NCBI RefSeq assembly: GCF_007845675.1
Contig: NZ_VOBR01000031.1
Location: 1-64,000 of the forward strand
Source: Lentzea tibetensis
GTDB lineage: Bacteria > Actinomycetota > Actinomycetes > Mycobacteriales > Pseudonocardiaceae
Reading direction: 5' to 3'
DNA length: 64,000 nucleotides
Position numbers and translations under genes: made by a program. Positions within the stretch are counted from its first letter, which is position 1. Each line of letters begins with the position of its first letter. Below are positions 27,501 to 38,519 of the stretch, one piece after another. The notes under the pieces are model-generated. The model was not told the DNA's origin. It saw only the letters and a list, made by a program, of their open reading frames with translations, and searched no databases.

Positions 27501-30500
27501 CTGCGACCGTCCGGCGTTCCGTGGGTGCTCGACACGACGGGTGCCGGGACGCTGGACAACCTGGCGCTGCTGCCGTGCCCGGATGCGTCGGCGCCGTTGG
27601 GCGCCGGCGAGGTGCGGGTGGACGTCCGCGCGTGTGGCCTGAACTTCCGCGACGTGCTGACCGCGCTCGGCATGTACCCCGGTGCGGCGAGCATGGGCGG
27701 CGAAGGCGCGGGTGTCGTGCTGGAGGTCGGTCCAGGGGTGACCAGGTTCGCGCCCGGCGATCGGGTGATGAGCCAGGACCTGCTGTTCGGACCGGTCGCG
27801 GTGGTCGAGGAACGGCTGCTGGCAACGGTTCCCGACGGGTGGTCGTTCGAACAGGCCGCGGCGACGCCGGTCGCGTTCCTCACCGCGTTCTACGGCCTGA
27901 GCGTGCTGGCCGGGGTGACGGAGGGCGAACGCGTGCTGGTGCACGCGGGTGCCGGCGGCGTCGGCATGGCCGCCGTGCAGCTGGCGCGCTACCTGGGCGC
28001 GGAGGTGTTCGCGACCGCGAGCACCGGCAAGCACGACGTGTTGCGCGCCATGGGCTTGGCCGACACGCACATCGGTGACTCCCGCTGCGTCGACTTCGAG
28101 CAGCGGTTCCGCGACGCCACCGGCGGTCGCGGTGTCGACGTGGTGCTGAACTCGCTCACCGGTGAGTTCGTGGACGCCTCGGCGCGGCTGCTGGCCGTCG
28201 GCGGCCGGTTCATCGAGATGGGCAAGACCGACATCCGCGACGCCGGGGCGTTCCCCGGTGTGCGGTACCAGGCTTTCGACCTGCGCGAGGCAGGGCCGGA
28301 CGCGATCGGCCGGATGCTCCGCGACCTCGTCGTCCTCTTCGAGGCGGGCGCGCTCCGGCCGTTGCCGATCACCGTGTGGGACATGGGCGAGGCGCCGGAC
28401 GCGTTCCGGCACATGGCGCAGGGCAAGCACGTGGGCAAGAACGTGCTGCGGGTCGGGCGGCCGCTCGACCAGGACGGGACCGTGCTGATCACCGGCGGCA
28501 CCGGCACGCTCGGTGGACTGACCGCACGTCATCTCGTTGCCGGACACGGCGTTCGGCACGTCGTGCTGGCGTCGCGACGCGGACCAGATGCGCCGGGTGC
28601 CGACGGCCTGCGGGCCGAACTGGAGGGGCTCGGGGCGCGGGTGGACGTCGTCGCGTGCGACGTCTCGGACCGCGCGCAGGCCGAGTCGCTGCTGGCCGGG
28701 ATCCCGGCGCTGACCGGCGTCGTGCACACCGCGGGCGCTCTGGACGACGGAGTGGTCAGCGCGCAGAACCCCGACCGCATCGACGCCGTGCTGCGCCCCA
28801 AGGCGGACGCGGCGGTGCACCTCGACGAGCTCACCCGAGGCAGGGACCTCGCCGCGTTCGTGCTCTTCTCCGCGGCGGCGGGTGTGCTGGGTGGTGCGGG
28901 CCAGTCCAACTACGCCGCGGCCAACACCTTCCTGGACGCGCTCGCTCAACGCAGGCGCGCCGCGGGCGAGGCCGCCACGTCGGTCGCCTGGGGCTACTGG
29001 GCCGAGACCAGTGAGCTGACCGCGAACCTCGGCGAGGCGGATCTGGCGCGCATGGCGCGAGCGGGTGTTCGCCCGCTGGAGTCGGCGCAGGGCATGGCTC
29101 TGCTCGACGCCGCACTGGTGTCCCCGCGTGCCGCGCTGGTGCCGATCGCGCTCGACGTGGCCGCGCTGCGCAGGCAGGCGGTGCCGTCGATCCTCAGCGG
29201 ACTGGCCGGCCGGAGCCGGAAGGCGGCGAGCTCCGAGAAGGCCGCGACCGGGCTGGTCGCGCGACTCGCCGCCCTGCCGCGTGACGAGCAGGTCGCCGCG
29301 CTCGTCGAGCTGGTGCGCACCGAGGCGGCCGCCGTGCTCGGCGGTGCGCCCGACCTGGTGCGGGCGACCGGCGCGTTCCGGGACGCCGGGTTCGACTCGC
29401 TCACCGCGGTGGAGCTGCGCAACAGGCTCACCGGGATCACCGAGCTGCAGCTGCCCGCGACACTGGTCTTCGACCACCCCAACCCGGCGAACCTGGCCGA
29501 GCACCTGCACGGCAGACTGCTCGGCTCGGCCGCCGAGGCCGTGCGCGTGGCGGCGCCGGTGGCGTTGCAGGAGCCGATCGCGATCGTCGGGATCGGCGTC
29601 CGGCTGCCGGGCGGGATCTTCGGACCCGACGAGTTCTGGGACCTCCTCGCCGCCGGCGGCGACGTCATGGGCGGCTTCCCGGAGGACCGCGGCTGGAACG
29701 TCGAGACGCTGTACGACCCGGACCCGGACGCGCCGGGGAAGTCCTACACCCGCAGCGGTGCGTTCCTCGATCACGCGGCCGAGTTCGACGCGGCGTTCTT
29801 CGGGATCTCGCCGCGTGAGGCGTTGGCGATGGATCCGCAGCAGCGGTTGTTGCTGGAGACGACGTGGGAGGCGCTGGAACGTGCTGAAATCGATCCGACC
29901 TCGTTGCGCGGCAAGGACATTGGTGTCTACACCGGACTGATTTACCACGACTACGGCACCGGCGAGGGAGCCGTGCCGGAGGGCCTCGAGGGACACCGGG
30001 TGGCCGGCGCCGCGGGCAGTGTCGCCGCGGGACGCGTGTCGTACGTGCTCGGACTCGAGGGACCCGCGGTGGTCGTCGACACGGCGTGCTCGTCGTCGCT
30101 GGTGGCGCTGCACCTGGCCGCTCAGGGCCTGCGGCTCGGCGAGTGCTCGATGGCGCTCGCGGGTGGTGCGACCGTGATGGCGACACCGCAGACGTTCGTG
30201 GACTTCTCCCGGCAGGGCGGGCTCTCCGTCGACGGGCGCTGCAAGGCGTTCGCCGATGCCGCGGACGGCACCGGCTGGGCCGAGGGTGTCGGTGTGCTCG
30301 TGCTCGAACGGTTGTCCGACGCGCGGCGCCACGGTCGCCAGATCCTCGGTGTGGTGCGGGGTTCGGCGATGAACCAGGACGGCGCGTCGAACGGTCTGAC
30401 GGCGCCGAACGGTCCGGCTCAGCAGCGGGTGATTCGTCAGGCGCTGGCGAACGCCGGTGTCCCGGCCGCGGAGGTCGACGTCGTCGAGGCGCACGGGACC

Positions 30501-33500
30501 GGTACGACGCTGGGCGATCCGATCGAGGCGCAGGCGGTGATCGCGACCTACGGGCAGGACCGCGCGCAACCGTTGTGGCTCGGCTCGGTGAAGTCCAACC
30601 TCGGGCACACCCAGGCCGCCGCCGGTGTGGTCGCGGTGATCAAGATGCTGCTGGCCATGCGGCACGGTGTTATGCCGCGCACGCTGCACGTGGACGCCCC
30701 GTCGTCGAAGGTCGACTGGTCCGCGGGGTCGGTCTCGGTGCTGGCCGATCATCGTGAGTGGCCGCGGGACGGTCATCCGCGCCGCGCGGGCGTGTCGTCG
30801 TTCGGTGTGTCCGGGACGAACGCGCACCTTGTCCTGGAGGAGGCGCCGGACGTTGAGGCTCCTGCAGTGTCTGATGTGGACGGTGTGGTACCGCTGGTGG
30901 TGTCGGGCCGATCGGCGGATGCGTTGCGGGGTCAGGCTGCTCGGTTGGCTGAGGTCGACGCGGGTGTTGGTGAGTTGGCCGGTTCGTTGGTGGGGCGGTC
31001 GTTGTGGGAGCACCGCGCGGTGGTGCTGGCTGAGGATCGTGACAGTGCTGTTGCCGGGTTGCGGGCGTTGGCTGAGGGGCGTTCGGCTTCCGGCGTGGTG
31101 ACCGGTGTCGCCGATGGGCTCGCCGGGAAGCTGGTGTTCGCGTTCACGGGTCAGGGTGCGCAGCGGTCCGGTATGGGTCGTGAGTTGTACGAGGCCTATC
31201 CGGTGTTCGCGGCGAGGTTCGATGAGGTGTGTGCTGCGCTGGGTACTCCGGTGCGGGATGTGGTCTTTGGTGAGCCGGATGGTCGGCTTGATCAGACGGT
31301 GTTCACGCAGCCCGCGTTGTTCGCGTTCGAGGTCGCGTTGGCTGCGTTGTTGGAGTCCTGGGGCATGCGCCCGGAAGTGCTGGTGGGCCACTCGATTGGT
31401 GAGTTGAGCGCCGCCTACGTGGCTGGTGTGTGGTCGCTGCCGGACGCGGCGAAGCTGGTGACGGCGCGGGCCGGGTTGATGCAGGCGTTGCCCGAGGGCG
31501 GCGCGATGGCGGCGGTCGCGGCGACCGAGGACGAGGTTCTCGAGGTGTTGGCGTCGTGGGACGGTGCGTGTGTCGCGGCGGTGAACGGCGCGTCCTCGGT
31601 GGTGATCTCCGGGACGGCGGAGGCCGTGGCCGGTGCGAGCGCGGTGCTGGTCGAGCGCGGCCACCGGGTCAAGCCGCTGCGGGTGAGTCACGCGTTCCAC
31701 TCGGCGCTGATGGAGCCGATGCTGGCCGAGTTCCGCGAGGTGGCCGAGTCGGTCGAGTACCGGGAGCCGCGGATTCCGATCGTGTCCACGGCGGGCGGTG
31801 ACATGGGCACGCCCGAGTACTGGGTGCAGCAGGTGCGCCGCCCGGTGCGGTTCGCGGACGCGGTCGCGACGGTGGCGCAGCAGGGTGATCGGGTGTGGGT
31901 GGAGGTCGGCCCCGACGGGGCGTTGACGGCCATGACGCCCGACGCGGCCGCGATCGCCTTGTGCCGCAGGGACAAGCCCGAGGTGACCACGCTGCTCACC
32001 GGGCTGGCGGAGCTGTTCACGCGGGGCGTGCCGACCGACTGGACGCACCACCTGCCCGAGTCGTCCGGCCGGGTCGTCCTGCCGACGTACGCGTTCCAGC
32101 GCGAGCGGTACTGGTTCACCCGGTCCGGCGGGACCGGCGACCTGGCCGCGGTCGGGCTGAACCCGGCCGAGCACCCGTTGCTGGGTGCCGTGATGGAGTC
32201 GCCCGCGGGCCTGACGCTGACCGGCCGGATCTCGCTCGCCACACACGCCTGGCTGGCCGATCACGCGGTGTCCGGTGTGGTGATCGTTCCTGGCGCGGCG
32301 TTGGTGGACATGGCGATCCACGCCGGTGACCGAGTCGAGCACCCCGTGCTGGACGAGCTCGTGATCGAGGCACCGATGCGGCTGACCGAGGCGACCGTGC
32401 TGCGGGTCCAGGTGAGCGTCGCCGAGGTCGACGGGACCGGCCGGCGACCGGTGGAGATCCACTCCTGCTCGGACGGCGACTGGGTCCGCAACGCGACCGG
32501 GTTCCTCGCTCCCGACAGCCCACCGGTCTCCACTGCACTCGCGGTGTGGCCACCCGAGGGCGCCGAAGCCGTTGGGCTCGGCGGCTTCTACGAGACGTTG
32601 ACGGAGCGCGGTTACGAGTACGGGCCGGTGTTCCAGGGGCTGACCGCGGCGTGGGTGCGCGGCGACGAGGTGTTCGGCGAGGTCACCCTGCCCGATCCGG
32701 GCGACGCCACTGGGTTCGGCATCCACCCGGCGCTGCTCGACGCGGCACTGCACACGGGCGCGGTCGTGGACGAGCCCGAGGAGACGGGAACGGTGAAGCT
32801 GCCGTTCGCGTGGAACCGGGTCGCGTTGCACGCGAACGGTGCGACCGCGGTGCGGGTGCACGCCGTCGAAGGTCCGGACGGGCTCTCGCTCGAACTGTCC
32901 GACGCGGACGGCCGCCTCGTGCTGACGGTCGGGTCGCTGGTGACCCGCACGATTCCGGCGGGCGAGCTCGCGGTGACCGCGAAACGGGGCCAGGACGCGC
33001 TGTACGTCGTGGACTGGACGACGCTCGCCGTGGCACCCCGCCCACTGCCGGACGGTGCCGCGTGGCGCGTGGTGCACGCCGGCACCGACGTGCCGGGAGG
33101 TGCGGAGCCCGAGCGCACGAGGGTGGTGCTGGCACAGGTGCTCGATGCGCTGCAGGGATTTCTGGCCGACCCGGCGTCGAACCGGTTGCTGGTCACGACG
33201 TCCCGTGCGGTCGCCGTGGACGCGACTGAGGCGGTCGACCCGGTGGCGGCGGCGGTGTGGGGCCTGGTGCGGGCGGCGCAGGCGGAGAACCCGGACCGGA
33301 TCGTGCTGGCGGACCTCGACTCGCGGATCGACGTCGACCCGGACGAGCTCGCCGATCTCGGCGAGTGGCAGGTCGCGGTGCGCGGGGACCGGATCCACGC
33401 GCCACGCCTGGCCCGTGCGGGCGGCGAGCTCCGGCCCGCTGACGACGGACCGTGGGTGCTCGACACGACCGCAGCGGGGACACTGGAGAACCTGGCACTG

Positions 33501-35687
33501 GTGCCGCACCCGGAGGCGCTGGCGCCGCTGGGTGGCGGCGAGGTGCGGGTGGACGTCCGGGCCTGCGGCCTGAACTTCCGCGACGTGCTGATGGCGTTGG
33601 GCATGTACCCCGGCGAGATCAGCCTCGGCGGCGAAGGCGCCGGTGTGGTGGTCGAGGTCGGCCCCGAGGTCACCGCGTTGCGGCCGGGGGACCGGGTGAT
33701 GGGGCTCGGGCTCGCGTTCGGACCCGTGGTGGTCGCGGACGGACGGCTGCTCACCCGCATCCCGCCGCACTGGTCGTTCGAGCAGGCCGCGGCGGTGCCG
33801 ACGGCGTACCTCACCGCGTTCTACGGGCTGCGCGTGCTCGGTGGACTGACCGAGGGGGAGCGCGTGCTGGTGCACGCCGGTGCGGGCGGCGTCGGCATGG
33901 CGGCGGTGCAGCTGGCCCAGCACTTCGGTGCGGAGGTGTTCGCCACGGCGAGCACCGGGAAGCACGACGTGTTGCGGGCCATGGGACTGGACGACGCGCA
34001 CATCGGTGACTCGCGGAGTCTCGAGTTCGAGCAACGCTTCCGCGACGGTGTCGACGTGGTGCTGGACTCGCTCGCGGGTGAGTTCGTGGACGCGTCGCTG
34101 CGGTTGCTGCGTCCGGGCGGCCGGTTCCTGGAGATGGGCAAGACGGACGTCCGGGACGCGGCAGAAGTTGCTCGCCGTCACGACCGGGTGCTCTACCAGG
34201 CGTTCGACCTCGTGGAAGCGGGGCCGGTCCTGATCGGGCAGATGCTGGGCGAACTGGTGACCCTGCTGGAAAGCGGCGCGGTGCGGCCGTTGCCGCTGAC
34301 GGTGTGGGACATCCGGCAGGCGCCGGACGCGTTCCGGCACATGGCGCAGGCCAAGCACGTCGGCAAGAACGTGCTGCGGATCGGACGGTCGCTCGATCAG
34401 GACGGGACCGTGCTGATCACCGGTGGCACCGGTGCGCTGGGTGGTTCGGTGGCCCGGCACGTGGTGACCGGGCACGGGGTCCGCGACCTCGTGCTGGCGT
34501 CCAGGAGCGGAGCGGAGGCTCCCGGCGCGGCCGAGCTGCGGGCCGAGCTCGAACAGCTCGGAGCGCGGGTCTCGTTCGTAGCCTGCGATGTTGCCTCCCG
34601 CGCGCAGGTCGAGACGTTGCTGGCCGGGATTCCGAACCTCACCGGCGTCATCCACACCGCGGGTGTGCTCGACGACGGCCTCGTCACCGCGCTCACCGCG
34701 GAACGGATGGACACCGTGCTGCGGCCCAAGGTGGACGCCGCGGTGCACCTCGACGAACTGACCCGTGGCCGGGATCTGGCGGCGTTCGTGTTGTTCTCCT
34801 CGGCTTCCGGCGTGCTCGGCAGCGGTGGTCAGGGCAGCTACTGCGCGGCCAACACGTTCCTCGACGCGGTCGCCGAACGGCGCCGCGCCGCGGGTGAGTC
34901 CGCGACGTCTCTCGCCTGGGGCGCCTGGGAAGGCGGCATGGTGGCCCGGCTCGGTGAGACGGACCTGGCCAGGATGGCGCGATCCGGCATGCGGGCGCTC
35001 GACCCCGCACTGGGCATGGAGCTGCTCGACGCGGGCATCACGTCGCCCCGGCCGGCGCTCGTGCCGATCGACCTCGATCTCGCGGCGCTGCGCAAGCAGG
35101 CGGCGACGGGCGCGCTGGCGCCGATCCTGCGCGGCCTCGCCGGGCGCACCCGGCGCACCGCGAGCGTCGCGCAGGCGTCGACCGGTCTCCTCGCGAAGCT
35201 GGTCGCCCTGCCGGAGTCCGAGCAGATCGGCACGCTGGTGGAGCTCGTCCGGACCGAGGCGGCTGCGGTGCTCGGAGGTTCGACGGATCTGGTGCGGGCC
35301 AACGGCGCGTTCAGGGACGCCGGGTTCGACTCGCTGACCGCGGTCGAACTGCGCAACCGGCTCACGTCGCTGACCGAGGTCACGCTCCCCGCGACGCTCG
35401 TGTTCGACTACCCCAATCCCCAGGCTCTCGCGGAACACCTGCACGGCCAGCTCGTCGACGGCGCGGGTCCGCAGTCCGTCGTCCTGCCGATGGTGCTCAC
35501 CGCGCTGGACACCGCGGCGAACCTCATCGACCGCTTCGCAGGGTCCACTTCGGACGCTTCGCACATCCGACTGAAGCTCCGCGGCATCTTCGACGGCCTC
35601 GGCGACCGCAACGAGCTGAGCGACATCGAAGACGCAACAACGGAAGACCTCTACGACATCCTTGATCAAGAACTCGACGCGATCTAG
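16755..35687 (+). CDS. Type I PKS 1: CoA-ligase loading module plus extension modules 1-3
   Basis: A 6310-residue modular PKS that starts the chain. Order: tethered acyl-CoA ligase/adenylation domain and ACP (loading), then KS-AT-DH-KR-ACP, KS-AT-DH-ER-KR-ACP, KS-AT-DH-ER-KR-ACP, and a C-terminal docking helix region after 35460 ending [13 protein letters not shown]. All three KS domains have DTACSSS, the HGTGT histidine and the KSN(I/V/L)GH histidine. The first AT has an unusual specificity signature, the second is methylmalonyl-type and the third malonyl-type. DH1 looks dead; DH2 and KR2 carry substitutions at key positions. The start is GTG 16755 with GAGAGG upstream, so the ligase begins [14 protein letters not shown]. 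The starter acid cannot be named. Tethered ligases load aromatic, cyclic or amino acids in rapamycin, FK506 and ansamycin systems. Confidence 0.95.
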   Translation: MIRVDLIRPVTELLRDNARRFPEKVAFVDARRAVGYAELEARTRRIGAGLAAAGIERGDRVALFLDNSVEVVETYLGILRAGAIAVPLNPHSSDHELGYLLDDSGARLVVTDPAHREQVTRTLARGRDFQLVVTRTDDLYESWAATESGQEARDGLGLDEPAWILYTSGTTGNPKGVVSTQRNALWSVAACYAPIPSLSAEDRVLWPLPLHHSLAHIVCVLAVTAVGATARIMGGFTPDDALRHLREDRSTVLVGVPALYHHLEHAARGQRFEDLRLCLVGGSVTSPDLRAAVERTFGVPLLDAYGSTETCGAITTGGLAVPGLTVRLVDDAGTDVPSGTEGEVVVGSPGVALGYHEQPEATAEVFRDGWYHTGDLARRDENGYLTITGRRRELIIRGGENVHPAEVEDVIRKVPGVADVAVAGRAHDVLGEVPIAYVVPGDEDLDPAAVFATCREFLAFFKVPEEICAIDEIPRTPSGKIKRHLLAERPARLLATADTRHEFAPAAPAADNEITAALRERLEGTDDLAFLIELIRRELAELCDAGKARPDTAFRALGLTSVTAVELRNRLTAATGLELPATVAFDHPNAGALAEHLRAELLGLRPSVLPAVRVTGSREPIAVVGIGVRLPGGVASPEDLWDLLANGRDVIGDFPDDRGWDVDALYDPDPHAPGKSYTRRGGFLADAAEFDAGFFEISPREALAMDPQQRLLLETSWEALEHAGIDPASLRGTDVGVYTGLMNQHYGTGRVPESVEGVRAMGTATSVAAGRVAYVLGLRGPAVVVDTACSSSLVTLHLAAQALRSGECSMALAGGATVMSTPESFVDFSRQQALAADGRCKAFADSADGTAWAEGAGVLVLERLSDARRNGHQVLALLRGSAVNQDGASNGLSAPNGPAQQQVIRQALANAGLTAADVDAVEAHGTGTALGDPIEAQAIIAAYGHDRAQPLWLGSLKSNIGHAQAAAGVAGVIKMILSLRHGVLPRTLHVDAPSSKIDWSSGAVSLLTEQQHWPEHGRPRRAGVSSFGASGTNAHVVLEQGDAVAPAEGTAATTALPIAVSGRSREALRDQAARLRDVLSDQDVGELGRALVSDRTAWEHRAVVLAESIDQAVAGLGVVAEDGSAPDVLTGVADADGRTVFVFPGQGAQWDGMARGLWAADEVFAERMEECARALAPHVDWSLADVVNGVAGAPGYDRVDVLQPVTFAVMVSLAAVWQAHGVQPDAVVGHSQGELAAACVAGALPLEDAARIIALRSKAIAAGLTGRGAMLSVVAPEPVVRDLVAPWEDRLWIAAANGPDATTVSGDPDALVEFEAVLSGKAMLRWRLPGVDFAGHSGHVESIRDELLRACEGITPRTSRIPFYSTVTGEVLDTSGLDAEYWYRNLRQTVRFGATTEALAAAGHGVFVEVSTHPVLTSNIQEIARDAVVCGTLRRDTDDRARFVRSLAELFTRGVPVDWDALLPARTRRLALPTYAFQRDHYWLPSAATGDPAAIGQAEASHPLLGAVVETPESGGVVLTGRLSPAAQPWLADHVVSGVPTVPSSALVDLVVHAGDQVEHPVLDEFVIESPIVLPDNGYVRVQVAVGGADGSGRRAVSVHAKADAGPWIRHATGFLSAGATVGGDPLPWPPDGARAVEPAEHYAALADRGVGHGPALRCLEKVWVRGDEVFGEALLPERMDSAGYGVHPALLETAVQLVPAERDAVPVSWQRVVLHASGATSVRIRLADNGVELTDADGRPVLTVGALAAAPLVAARQDDARDALFAIDWVPFTGARGRTAASGWVQFEVRPGDVDDVRRVRLALGEALAALRESGQERLVVITRDDTDPAVTAVWGLVRAAQTENPDRIMLADLGPDGHLDFDLDALAAADEWQVSVRDGRVCVPRLVRAAHEPSSGEVLDPAGTVLVTGGTGTLGALIARHVITNHGVRSLVLASRRGLEAPGAAELQAELSELGARVEIVACDIAERDQVRALLSCAPADAPLTAVVHTAGVLDDGVVTALTPERFDAVLRPKADAAVHLDELTRGLGLAAFVLFSSASGVFGNGGQGNYAAANTFLDAVAVRRRAAGEAAVSLAWGYWGQTSALTSGLGQADMARMARQGMKPLGSAQGVVLFDLGLTSSRATLVPAALDVAALRRMAATGPVPSVLRGLAGRGRSTARAATGLAARLSGLAEPKQLDLLVDVISAEAATVLGGGRDLVRRTRAFKEMGFDSLTAVELRNRLNAVTALHLPTTLVFDYPNPAALAAHLRAELVGTTAGPVTAVASTVTAEPIAVVGIGVRLPGGVSSPEELWELLARGGDVIGDFPADRGWDADAVYDPDPDAPGKSYSRSGGFLSGVADFDAGFFGISPREALAMDPQQRLLLETSWEALERAGVDPAALRGEAVGVYTGLINNNYVGIPGIGTELDGHLLTGGASSVAAGRVSYVLGVEGPAVTVDTACSSSLVAIHLASQALRSGECTMALAGGATVMVTSDPFIEFSRQRGLAVDGRCKAFADGADGTGWGEGVGVLVLERLSDARRNGRRILGLVRGSAINQDGASNGLTAPNGPSQQRVIRQALANAGVSAAEVDAVEAHGTGTTLGDPIEAQALIATYGQNRAEPLYLGSLKSNVGHPQAAAGVAGVIKMLLAMRHGVLPPTLHVDAPSSKIDWSAGSVSLVTEAADWPSTGRPRRAGVSSFGVSGTNAHVVLEEAPPVVDVEVTPAHETALPVVVSARSTAALQGQAARLADFAEDSSACLTEIAGTLAGRSSWEYRAVVVAEDRAEAVDGLRALAEGRSASSVVSGVADVSGKTVFVFPGQGAQWVGMARGLWAADPVFAAQMARCEQALAAVVDWSLADVVHGVDGAPTIDRVDVVQPVSFAVMVSLAEVWCSRGVTPDAVVGHSQGELAAACVAGALSLEDAARIVALRSKVIAAELAGRGGMMSVAEPVDRVAERLTGRVEIAAVNGPESVVVAGDPDALDELRQRCLDDGVRARLIPVDYASHTWHVDAIRERLAELLGGIASSAPVVPWLSTVDFEWVDGPVDAGYWYRNLRQRVRFADAIGLLANEDFGVFVEVSSHPVLTSSMQDVVGTRGVICGTLRRDQDEPRRLLQSLAELHVRGVAVDWALPAGRVELPTYAFQRERYWLTPPAGAGDLSGVGLAGTGHPLLGAVVESPDGVLLSGRISLGTHGWLADHAVSDVVIVPGTALVEMAIHAGDQVNHPVLDELVIETPLRLAEGDVLRLQVAVSDADATGRCPVTIHSRPDRETGEWTRHATGFLAAGSAATGADLTAWPPRDAAPIELSEFYDELAGRGYHYGPAFRGLTAAWVRGEEIFAEVGLPEGVDAAGFGIHPALFDAALHAGAVTTVDSASADESQVALPFAWNGVVLRATGATSVRARVVNHPDGLRLDLADPLGEPVLSISALVTRATPLAQLGESRDREVLYAVDWTPLPLELTDTAGVVVTNVQDLTALPETPPWLVLPVDGTELVRDALSRVLAVLQEVLADPRWSSTRLAVWTRGGVVAKHGDVVDPAVAAVWGLVRSAQTECPERVLLADADTLLGLDVVAAAGEWQVAIRDGIAYAPRLARAGGGLRPSGVPWVLDTTGAGTLDNLALLPCPDASAPLGAGEVRVDVRACGLNFRDVLTALGMYPGAASMGGEGAGVVLEVGPGVTRFAPGDRVMSQDLLFGPVAVVEERLLATVPDGWSFEQAAATPVAFLTAFYGLSVLAGVTEGERVLVHAGAGGVGMAAVQLARYLGAEVFATASTGKHDVLRAMGLADTHIGDSRCVDFEQRFRDATGGRGVDVVLNSLTGEFVDASARLLAVGGRFIEMGKTDIRDAGAFPGVRYQAFDLREAGPDAIGRMLRDLVVLFEAGALRPLPITVWDMGEAPDAFRHMAQGKHVGKNVLRVGRPLDQDGTVLITGGTGTLGGLTARHLVAGHGVRHVVLASRRGPDAPGADGLRAELEGLGARVDVVACDVSDRAQAESLLAGIPALTGVVHTAGALDDGVVSAQNPDRIDAVLRPKADAAVHLDELTRGRDLAAFVLFSAAAGVLGGAGQSNYAAANTFLDALAQRRRAAGEAATSVAWGYWAETSELTANLGEADLARMARAGVRPLESAQGMALLDAALVSPRAALVPIALDVAALRRQAVPSILSGLAGRSRKAASSEKAATGLVARLAALPRDEQVAALVELVRTEAAAVLGGAPDLVRATGAFRDAGFDSLTAVELRNRLTGITELQLPATLVFDHPNPANLAEHLHGRLLGSAAEAVRVAAPVALQEPIAIVGIGVRLPGGIFGPDEFWDLLAAGGDVMGGFPEDRGWNVETLYDPDPDAPGKSYTRSGAFLDHAAEFDAAFFGISPREALAMDPQQRLLLETTWEALERAEIDPTSLRGKDIGVYTGLIYHDYGTGEGAVPEGLEGHRVAGAAGSVAAGRVSYVLGLEGPAVVVDTACSSSLVALHLAAQGLRLGECSMALAGGATVMATPQTFVDFSRQGGLSVDGRCKAFADAADGTGWAEGVGVLVLERLSDARRHGRQILGVVRGSAMNQDGASNGLTAPNGPAQQRVIRQALANAGVPAAEVDVVEAHGTGTTLGDPIEAQAVIATYGQDRAQPLWLGSVKSNLGHTQAAAGVVAVIKMLLAMRHGVMPRTLHVDAPSSKVDWSAGSVSVLADHREWPRDGHPRRAGVSSFGVSGTNAHLVLEEAPDVEAPAVSDVDGVVPLVVSGRSADALRGQAARLAEVDAGVGELAGSLVGRSLWEHRAVVLAEDRDSAVAGLRALAEGRSASGVVTGVADGLAGKLVFAFTGQGAQRSGMGRELYEAYPVFAARFDEVCAALGTPVRDVVFGEPDGRLDQTVFTQPALFAFEVALAALLESWGMRPEVLVGHSIGELSAAYVAGVWSLPDAAKLVTARAGLMQALPEGGAMAAVAATEDEVLEVLASWDGACVAAVNGASSVVISGTAEAVAGASAVLVERGHRVKPLRVSHAFHSALMEPMLAEFREVAESVEYREPRIPIVSTAGGDMGTPEYWVQQVRRPVRFADAVATVAQQGDRVWVEVGPDGALTAMTPDAAAIALCRRDKPEVTTLLTGLAELFTRGVPTDWTHHLPESSGRVVLPTYAFQRERYWFTRSGGTGDLAAVGLNPAEHPLLGAVMESPAGLTLTGRISLATHAWLADHAVSGVVIVPGAALVDMAIHAGDRVEHPVLDELVIEAPMRLTEATVLRVQVSVAEVDGTGRRPVEIHSCSDGDWVRNATGFLAPDSPPVSTALAVWPPEGAEAVGLGGFYETLTERGYEYGPVFQGLTAAWVRGDEVFGEVTLPDPGDATGFGIHPALLDAALHTGAVVDEPEETGTVKLPFAWNRVALHANGATAVRVHAVEGPDGLSLELSDADGRLVLTVGSLVTRTIPAGELAVTAKRGQDALYVVDWTTLAVAPRPLPDGAAWRVVHAGTDVPGGAEPERTRVVLAQVLDALQGFLADPASNRLLVTTSRAVAVDATEAVDPVAAAVWGLVRAAQAENPDRIVLADLDSRIDVDPDELADLGEWQVAVRGDRIHAPRLARAGGELRPADDGPWVLDTTAAGTLENLALVPHPEALAPLGGGEVRVDVRACGLNFRDVLMALGMYPGEISLGGEGAGVVVEVGPEVTALRPGDRVMGLGLAFGPVVVADGRLLTRIPPHWSFEQAAAVPTAYLTAFYGLRVLGGLTEGERVLVHAGAGGVGMAAVQLAQHFGAEVFATASTGKHDVLRAMGLDDAHIGDSRSLEFEQRFRDGVDVVLDSLAGEFVDASLRLLRPGGRFLEMGKTDVRDAAEVARRHDRVLYQAFDLVEAGPVLIGQMLGELVTLLESGAVRPLPLTVWDIRQAPDAFRHMAQAKHVGKNVLRIGRSLDQDGTVLITGGTGALGGSVARHVVTGHGVRDLVLASRSGAEAPGAAELRAELEQLGARVSFVACDVASRAQVETLLAGIPNLTGVIHTAGVLDDGLVTALTAERMDTVLRPKVDAAVHLDELTRGRDLAAFVLFSSASGVLGSGGQGSYCAANTFLDAVAERRRAAGESATSLAWGAWEGGMVARLGETDLARMARSGMRALDPALGMELLDAGITSPRPALVPIDLDLAALRKQAATGALAPILRGLAGRTRRTASVAQASTGLLAKLVALPESEQIGTLVELVRTEAAAVLGGSTDLVRANGAFRDAGFDSLTAVELRNRLTSLTEVTLPATLVFDYPNPQALAEHLHGQLVDGAGPQSVVLPMVLTALDTAANLIDRFAGSTSDASHIRLKLRGIFDGLGDRNELSDIEDATTEDLYDILDQELDAI
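18609..23525 (+). other. PKS module 1: KS-AT-DH(inactive?)-KR-ACP
   Basis: KS about 18609-19880 (Cys codon 19119-19121). AT about 20165-21060 with GHSQGE and, at 20751-20762, FAGH in place of YASH or HAFH: neither the methylmalonyl nor the malonyl signature, so it is the best candidate for methoxymalonyl-ACP. DH about 21258-22020 keeps H-x3-G-x4-P but has GVGHGPAL instead of GYxYGPxF, and [10 protein letters not shown] with Glu for the catalytic Asp, so it is probably inactive. KR about 22470-23215 is complete with GVLDDG (B-type). ACP Ser codon 23400-23402. Predicted outcome: a beta-hydroxyl retained next to a substituted alpha carbon. Confidence 0.82.
23574..29525 (+). other. PKS module 2: KS-AT(methylmalonyl)-DH-ER-KR-ACP
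   Basis: KS about 23574-24843; AT about 25135-26000 with GHSQGE and YASH (methylmalonyl). DH about 26208-27020 has [10 protein letters not shown], with Asp replacing the conserved Gly of HxxxGxxxxP; its catalytic Asp ([10 protein letters not shown]) is intact. ER about 27510-28470 has [20 protein letters not shown] and the Tyr of LGMYPG. KR about 28480-29200 has [10 protein letters not shown] and LDDG, but LFSAAAG puts Ala (28872-28874) at the catalytic Ser, 13 residues before the Tyr. ACP Ser codon 29397-29399. Full reduction is the nominal output but is uncertain. Confidence 0.82.
25479..25617 (+). repeat. AT recombination tract (module 2 copy)
   Basis: 139 bp matching 37692-37830 with one mismatch (25592), within the AT domains of modules 2 and 4, far above the identity of flanking sequence. 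Confidence 0.85.
29571..35450 (+). other. PKS module 3: KS-AT(malonyl)-DH-ER-KR-ACP
   Basis: KS about 29571-30842; AT about 31130-31960 with GHSIGE and HAFH (malonyl). DH about 32175-32960 is intact ([21 protein letters not shown]). ER about 33440-34380 is intact. KR about 34395-35150 has [15 protein letters not shown] and LFSSASG...SYCAAN. ACP about 35210-35450. Predicted outcome: a fully reduced CH2-CH2 step. Confidence 0.88.
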
Positions 35688-35702
35688 CGGAGTGATGTGG
35701 TG

Positions 35703-38519
35703 ATGGAAAGTGATGACAAGGCGATCGCTTACCTCAAACGGACCGCTGCTGAGTTGCGTCAGACCCGGCAACGCCTGAGCGAGATCGAAGCGAGCAGGGT
35801 CGAGCCGATCGCGGTGGTGGGCATCGGTGTCCGGCTGCCGGGTGGCGTGGCCAGCGCCGAGGACCTGTGGACCGCACTGGCGAACGGCGCTGATCTCGTG
35901 GGTGACTTTCCCGCCGATCGCGGCTGGGACGTCGACGGCTTGTACGACCCGGATCCGGATGCGCCGGGGAAGTCCTACACGCGGCGGGGTGGTTTCCTCA
36001 CCGGTGCGGCGGAGTTCGACGCGGGGTTCTTCGGGATCTCGCCGCGTGAGGCGTTGGCGATGGATCCGCAGCAGCGCCTGCTGCTGGAGACGTCCTGGGA
36101 GGCGCTCGAGCACGCCGGGATCGACCCGACCCGGCTGCGTGGTGAGGCAGTCGGTGTCTACACCGGACTGATCACTCATGACTACGCCACGCTGGGTGGC
36201 GCGAACGAGGCGGTGGAAGGACTGCGAGCCGCGGGCAGTGCGGGCAGCGTGGCCGCGGGCCGGGTGTCGTACGTCCTGGGTGTCGAAGGTCCTGCGGTGA
36301 CGGTGGACACGGCGTGTTCGTCGTCGCTGGTGGCGATTCACCTGGCGGTGCAGGCGTTGCGGTCCGGCGAGTGCCGGATGGCGCTCGCGGGTGGCGCCAC
36401 GGTGATGGCGACGCCCGAGGCGTTCGTCGAGTTCTCCCGGCAGCGCGGCCTCTCCGCGGATGGGCGTTGCCGTGCGTTCGCCGAGGGTGCGGACGGCACC
36501 GGGTGGGCCGAAGGTGCCGGTGTCGTGGTGCTGGAGCGGTTGTCCGACGCACAGCGCACTGGCCGCCGGATCCTGGGCGTGATCCGGGGTACCGCGGTCA
36601 ACCAGGATGGTGCGTCGAATGGTTTGACGGCGCCGAACGGGCCCGCGCAGCAGAAGGTCATCACCCAGGCGTTGACGAACGCCGGGTTGTCGGCCGGTGA
36701 CGTGGACCTGGTGGAGGCGCACGGCACCGGCACCACCCTGGGTGATCCGATCGAGGCTCAGGCGTTGATCGCGGCTTATGGCCAGAATCGTGAGACGCCG
36801 CTGTACTTGGGGTCGTTGAAGTCGAACATCGGCCATGCGCAGGCTGCGGCCGGTGTTGCCGGTGTGATCAAGATGATTCTGTCGATGCGGCACGGTGTCA
36901 TGCCGCGGACGCTTCACGTGGATGCGCCGTCGTCGAGGATCGACTGGTCGGCTGGTGCGGTGGAGTTGTTGACTGAGGCGCGTGAGTGGCCGTCGTCCGG
37001 CCGCCCGCGTCGTGCTGGTGTCTCGTCTTTTGGTGTCTCTGGGACGAACGCGCACGTGATCGTGGAGGAGGGGCCGCCCATCGAGCCTCCTGCGGTGTCT
37101 GCTGTGGACGGTGTCGTACCTCTGGTGGTGTCGGCTCGGTCGGCGGCAGCGTTGCAGGAGCAGGCTTCCCGGCTGGCTGAGGTTGACGCGGGCGTCGGCG
37201 ATGTTGCTGGTGCCTTGCTCGCCCGGCCGTTGTGGGAGCACCGCGCGGTGGTGCTGGCTGGTGATGGGGACGAGCTACGTGATGGTCTGCACGCCTTGGC
37301 TGAAGGGCGTTCTGCTCCTGGTGTGACGACCGGTGTGGCTGATGCCGCGGGTAAGACCGTGTTCGTCTTTCCTGGGCAGGGCGCGCAGTGGGCCGGGATG
37401 GCCCGTGGGCTGTGGGCTGCTGACCCGGTGTTCGCCGCGCGGATGGCCGAGTGTGAGCGGGCCCTGGCTCCGGTTGTCGACTGGTCGTTGGCGGATGTGG
37501 TGCACGGTGTTGATGGTGCGCCGACGATTGACCGCGTTGACGTGGTGCAGCCGGTGTCGTTCGCGGTGATGGTGTCGCTGGCGGCGGTGTGGCAGGCGTG
37601 TGGGGTTCGGCCGGATGCGGTGGTCGGGCATTCGCAGGGTGAGTTGGCAGCCGCGTGTGTGGCTGGTGCGTTGTCGCTGGACGATGCTGCACGGATTGTG
37701 GCGTTGCGCAGCAAGGTGATCGCGGCGGAGCTGGCCGGCCGGGGCGGCATGATGTCGGTCGCCGAGCCGGTGGATCGGGTGGCCGAGCGTCTGACCGGCC
37801 GGGTCGAGATCGCCGCGGTGAACGGACCCGCTTCAGTTGTGGTGGCTGGTGATCTGGACGCGTTGGAGTCGCTGCGGGTCGCTTGTGAGAGCGATGGTGT
37901 TCGGGCTCGACTGATCCCCGTTGACTACGCGTCGCACACCTGGCACGTGGACGCGATCGAGGAACAGCTGGCTGAGCTGTCCGGCGTGGGCGCGCCGACG
38001 GTGCCGTGGTTGTCCACCGTGGATGTCGAGTGGGTGACGGGTCCGGTCGAGTCGGGCTACTGGTTCCGGAACCTGCGGCAGCAGGTGCGGTTCGCGGACG
38101 CCGTCGGCCAGCTGGCGGACCAGGGTTTCGGTGTGTTCGTCGAGGTGTCGAGCCATCCCGTGCTGACCTCGTCCGTGGAGGACGTCGTCGGTCCCGGCAA
38201 GGTCGTGTGCGGGACGCTGCGGCGGGACCAAGACGAGTCGCGGAGGCTTCTCCAGTCGCTCGCTGAGTTGTTCGTGCGGGGTGTGCCGGTCGACTGGAGC
38301 CGGTACGTGCCCGAGGGCGGGCATGTCGAGCTGCCGGCGTACGCGTTCCAGCGGGAGCGGTACTGGCTGGCAGCTGCTCCCGGCACGGGTGATCTGGCCG
38401 GGCTGGGTCTGCGAAGTGCCGGGCATCCGTTGCTGGGTGCGGTGGTCGAGGTTCCTGAGTCGGGGTGGTGTGGTGCTGACCGGCCGGGTGGCGGTGGGTG
38501 CGCATCCGTGGCTGGCTGA
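35703..38519 (+). CDS. Type I PKS 2, N-terminal part (module 4 KS-AT and start of DH), ends at a frameshift
   Basis: The first part of a gene that should run to 51345. It starts at ATG 35703 (GGAG at 35689-35692) with a docking coiled coil, residues 1-33, including [18 protein letters not shown] about 35801-37070 and AT about 37340-38210 (GHSQGE, YASH: methylmalonyl) are complete. In the DH the frame runs ...[14 protein letters not shown] and then into [11 protein letters not shown], stopping at 38519, because four G (38462-38465) stand where the paralogous DH of module 7 has three. Removing one G restores GGVVLTGRV and joins the next reading frame, giving one 5213-residue protein. It is either a sequencing error in a G-run or a real inactivating mutation. 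Confidence 0.9.
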   Translation: MESDDKAIAYLKRTAAELRQTRQRLSEIEASRVEPIAVVGIGVRLPGGVASAEDLWTALANGADLVGDFPADRGWDVDGLYDPDPDAPGKSYTRRGGFLTGAAEFDAGFFGISPREALAMDPQQRLLLETSWEALEHAGIDPTRLRGEAVGVYTGLITHDYATLGGANEAVEGLRAAGSAGSVAAGRVSYVLGVEGPAVTVDTACSSSLVAIHLAVQALRSGECRMALAGGATVMATPEAFVEFSRQRGLSADGRCRAFAEGADGTGWAEGAGVVVLERLSDAQRTGRRILGVIRGTAVNQDGASNGLTAPNGPAQQKVITQALTNAGLSAGDVDLVEAHGTGTTLGDPIEAQALIAAYGQNRETPLYLGSLKSNIGHAQAAAGVAGVIKMILSMRHGVMPRTLHVDAPSSRIDWSAGAVELLTEAREWPSSGRPRRAGVSSFGVSGTNAHVIVEEGPPIEPPAVSAVDGVVPLVVSARSAAALQEQASRLAEVDAGVGDVAGALLARPLWEHRAVVLAGDGDELRDGLHALAEGRSAPGVTTGVADAAGKTVFVFPGQGAQWAGMARGLWAADPVFAARMAECERALAPVVDWSLADVVHGVDGAPTIDRVDVVQPVSFAVMVSLAAVWQACGVRPDAVVGHSQGELAAACVAGALSLDDAARIVALRSKVIAAELAGRGGMMSVAEPVDRVAERLTGRVEIAAVNGPASVVVAGDLDALESLRVACESDGVRARLIPVDYASHTWHVDAIEEQLAELSGVGAPTVPWLSTVDVEWVTGPVESGYWFRNLRQQVRFADAVGQLADQGFGVFVEVSSHPVLTSSVEDVVGPGKVVCGTLRRDQDESRRLLQSLAELFVRGVPVDWSRYVPEGGHVELPAYAFQRERYWLAAAPGTGDLAGLGLRSAGHPLLGAVVEVPESGWCGADRPGGGGCASVAG
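37692..37830 (+). repeat. AT recombination tract (module 4 copy)
   Basis: Partner of 25479-25617; the first 113 bases are identical. Confidence 0.85.
38462..38465 (+). other. Single-base frameshift (extra G) in PKS 2
   Basis: The run CGGGGTGGTGTGG here is CGGGTGGTGTGG in the near-identical DH region of module 7 (from 54100). The distance 35703-51345 is 15643 bases, one more than a multiple of three. Protein similarity switches frame exactly here, and no start or ribosome-binding site serves the downstream frame. Confidence 0.9.

Noticed and set aside
16755-35687. Assignment to rapamycin/FK506, geldanamycin or ansamitocin
   Set aside because: The tethered ligase and methoxymalonyl genes are shared features, but module order, extender types and reductive loops do not match. 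No ER in the loading module and no AHBA genes are seen.
26271-37241. A very long minus-strand open frame (over 3600 codons) opposite the PKS genes
   Set aside because: It is an antisense shadow caused by high GC3 in the PKS genes. It is rich in Arg, His and Pro, has no domain and crosses gene boundaries.
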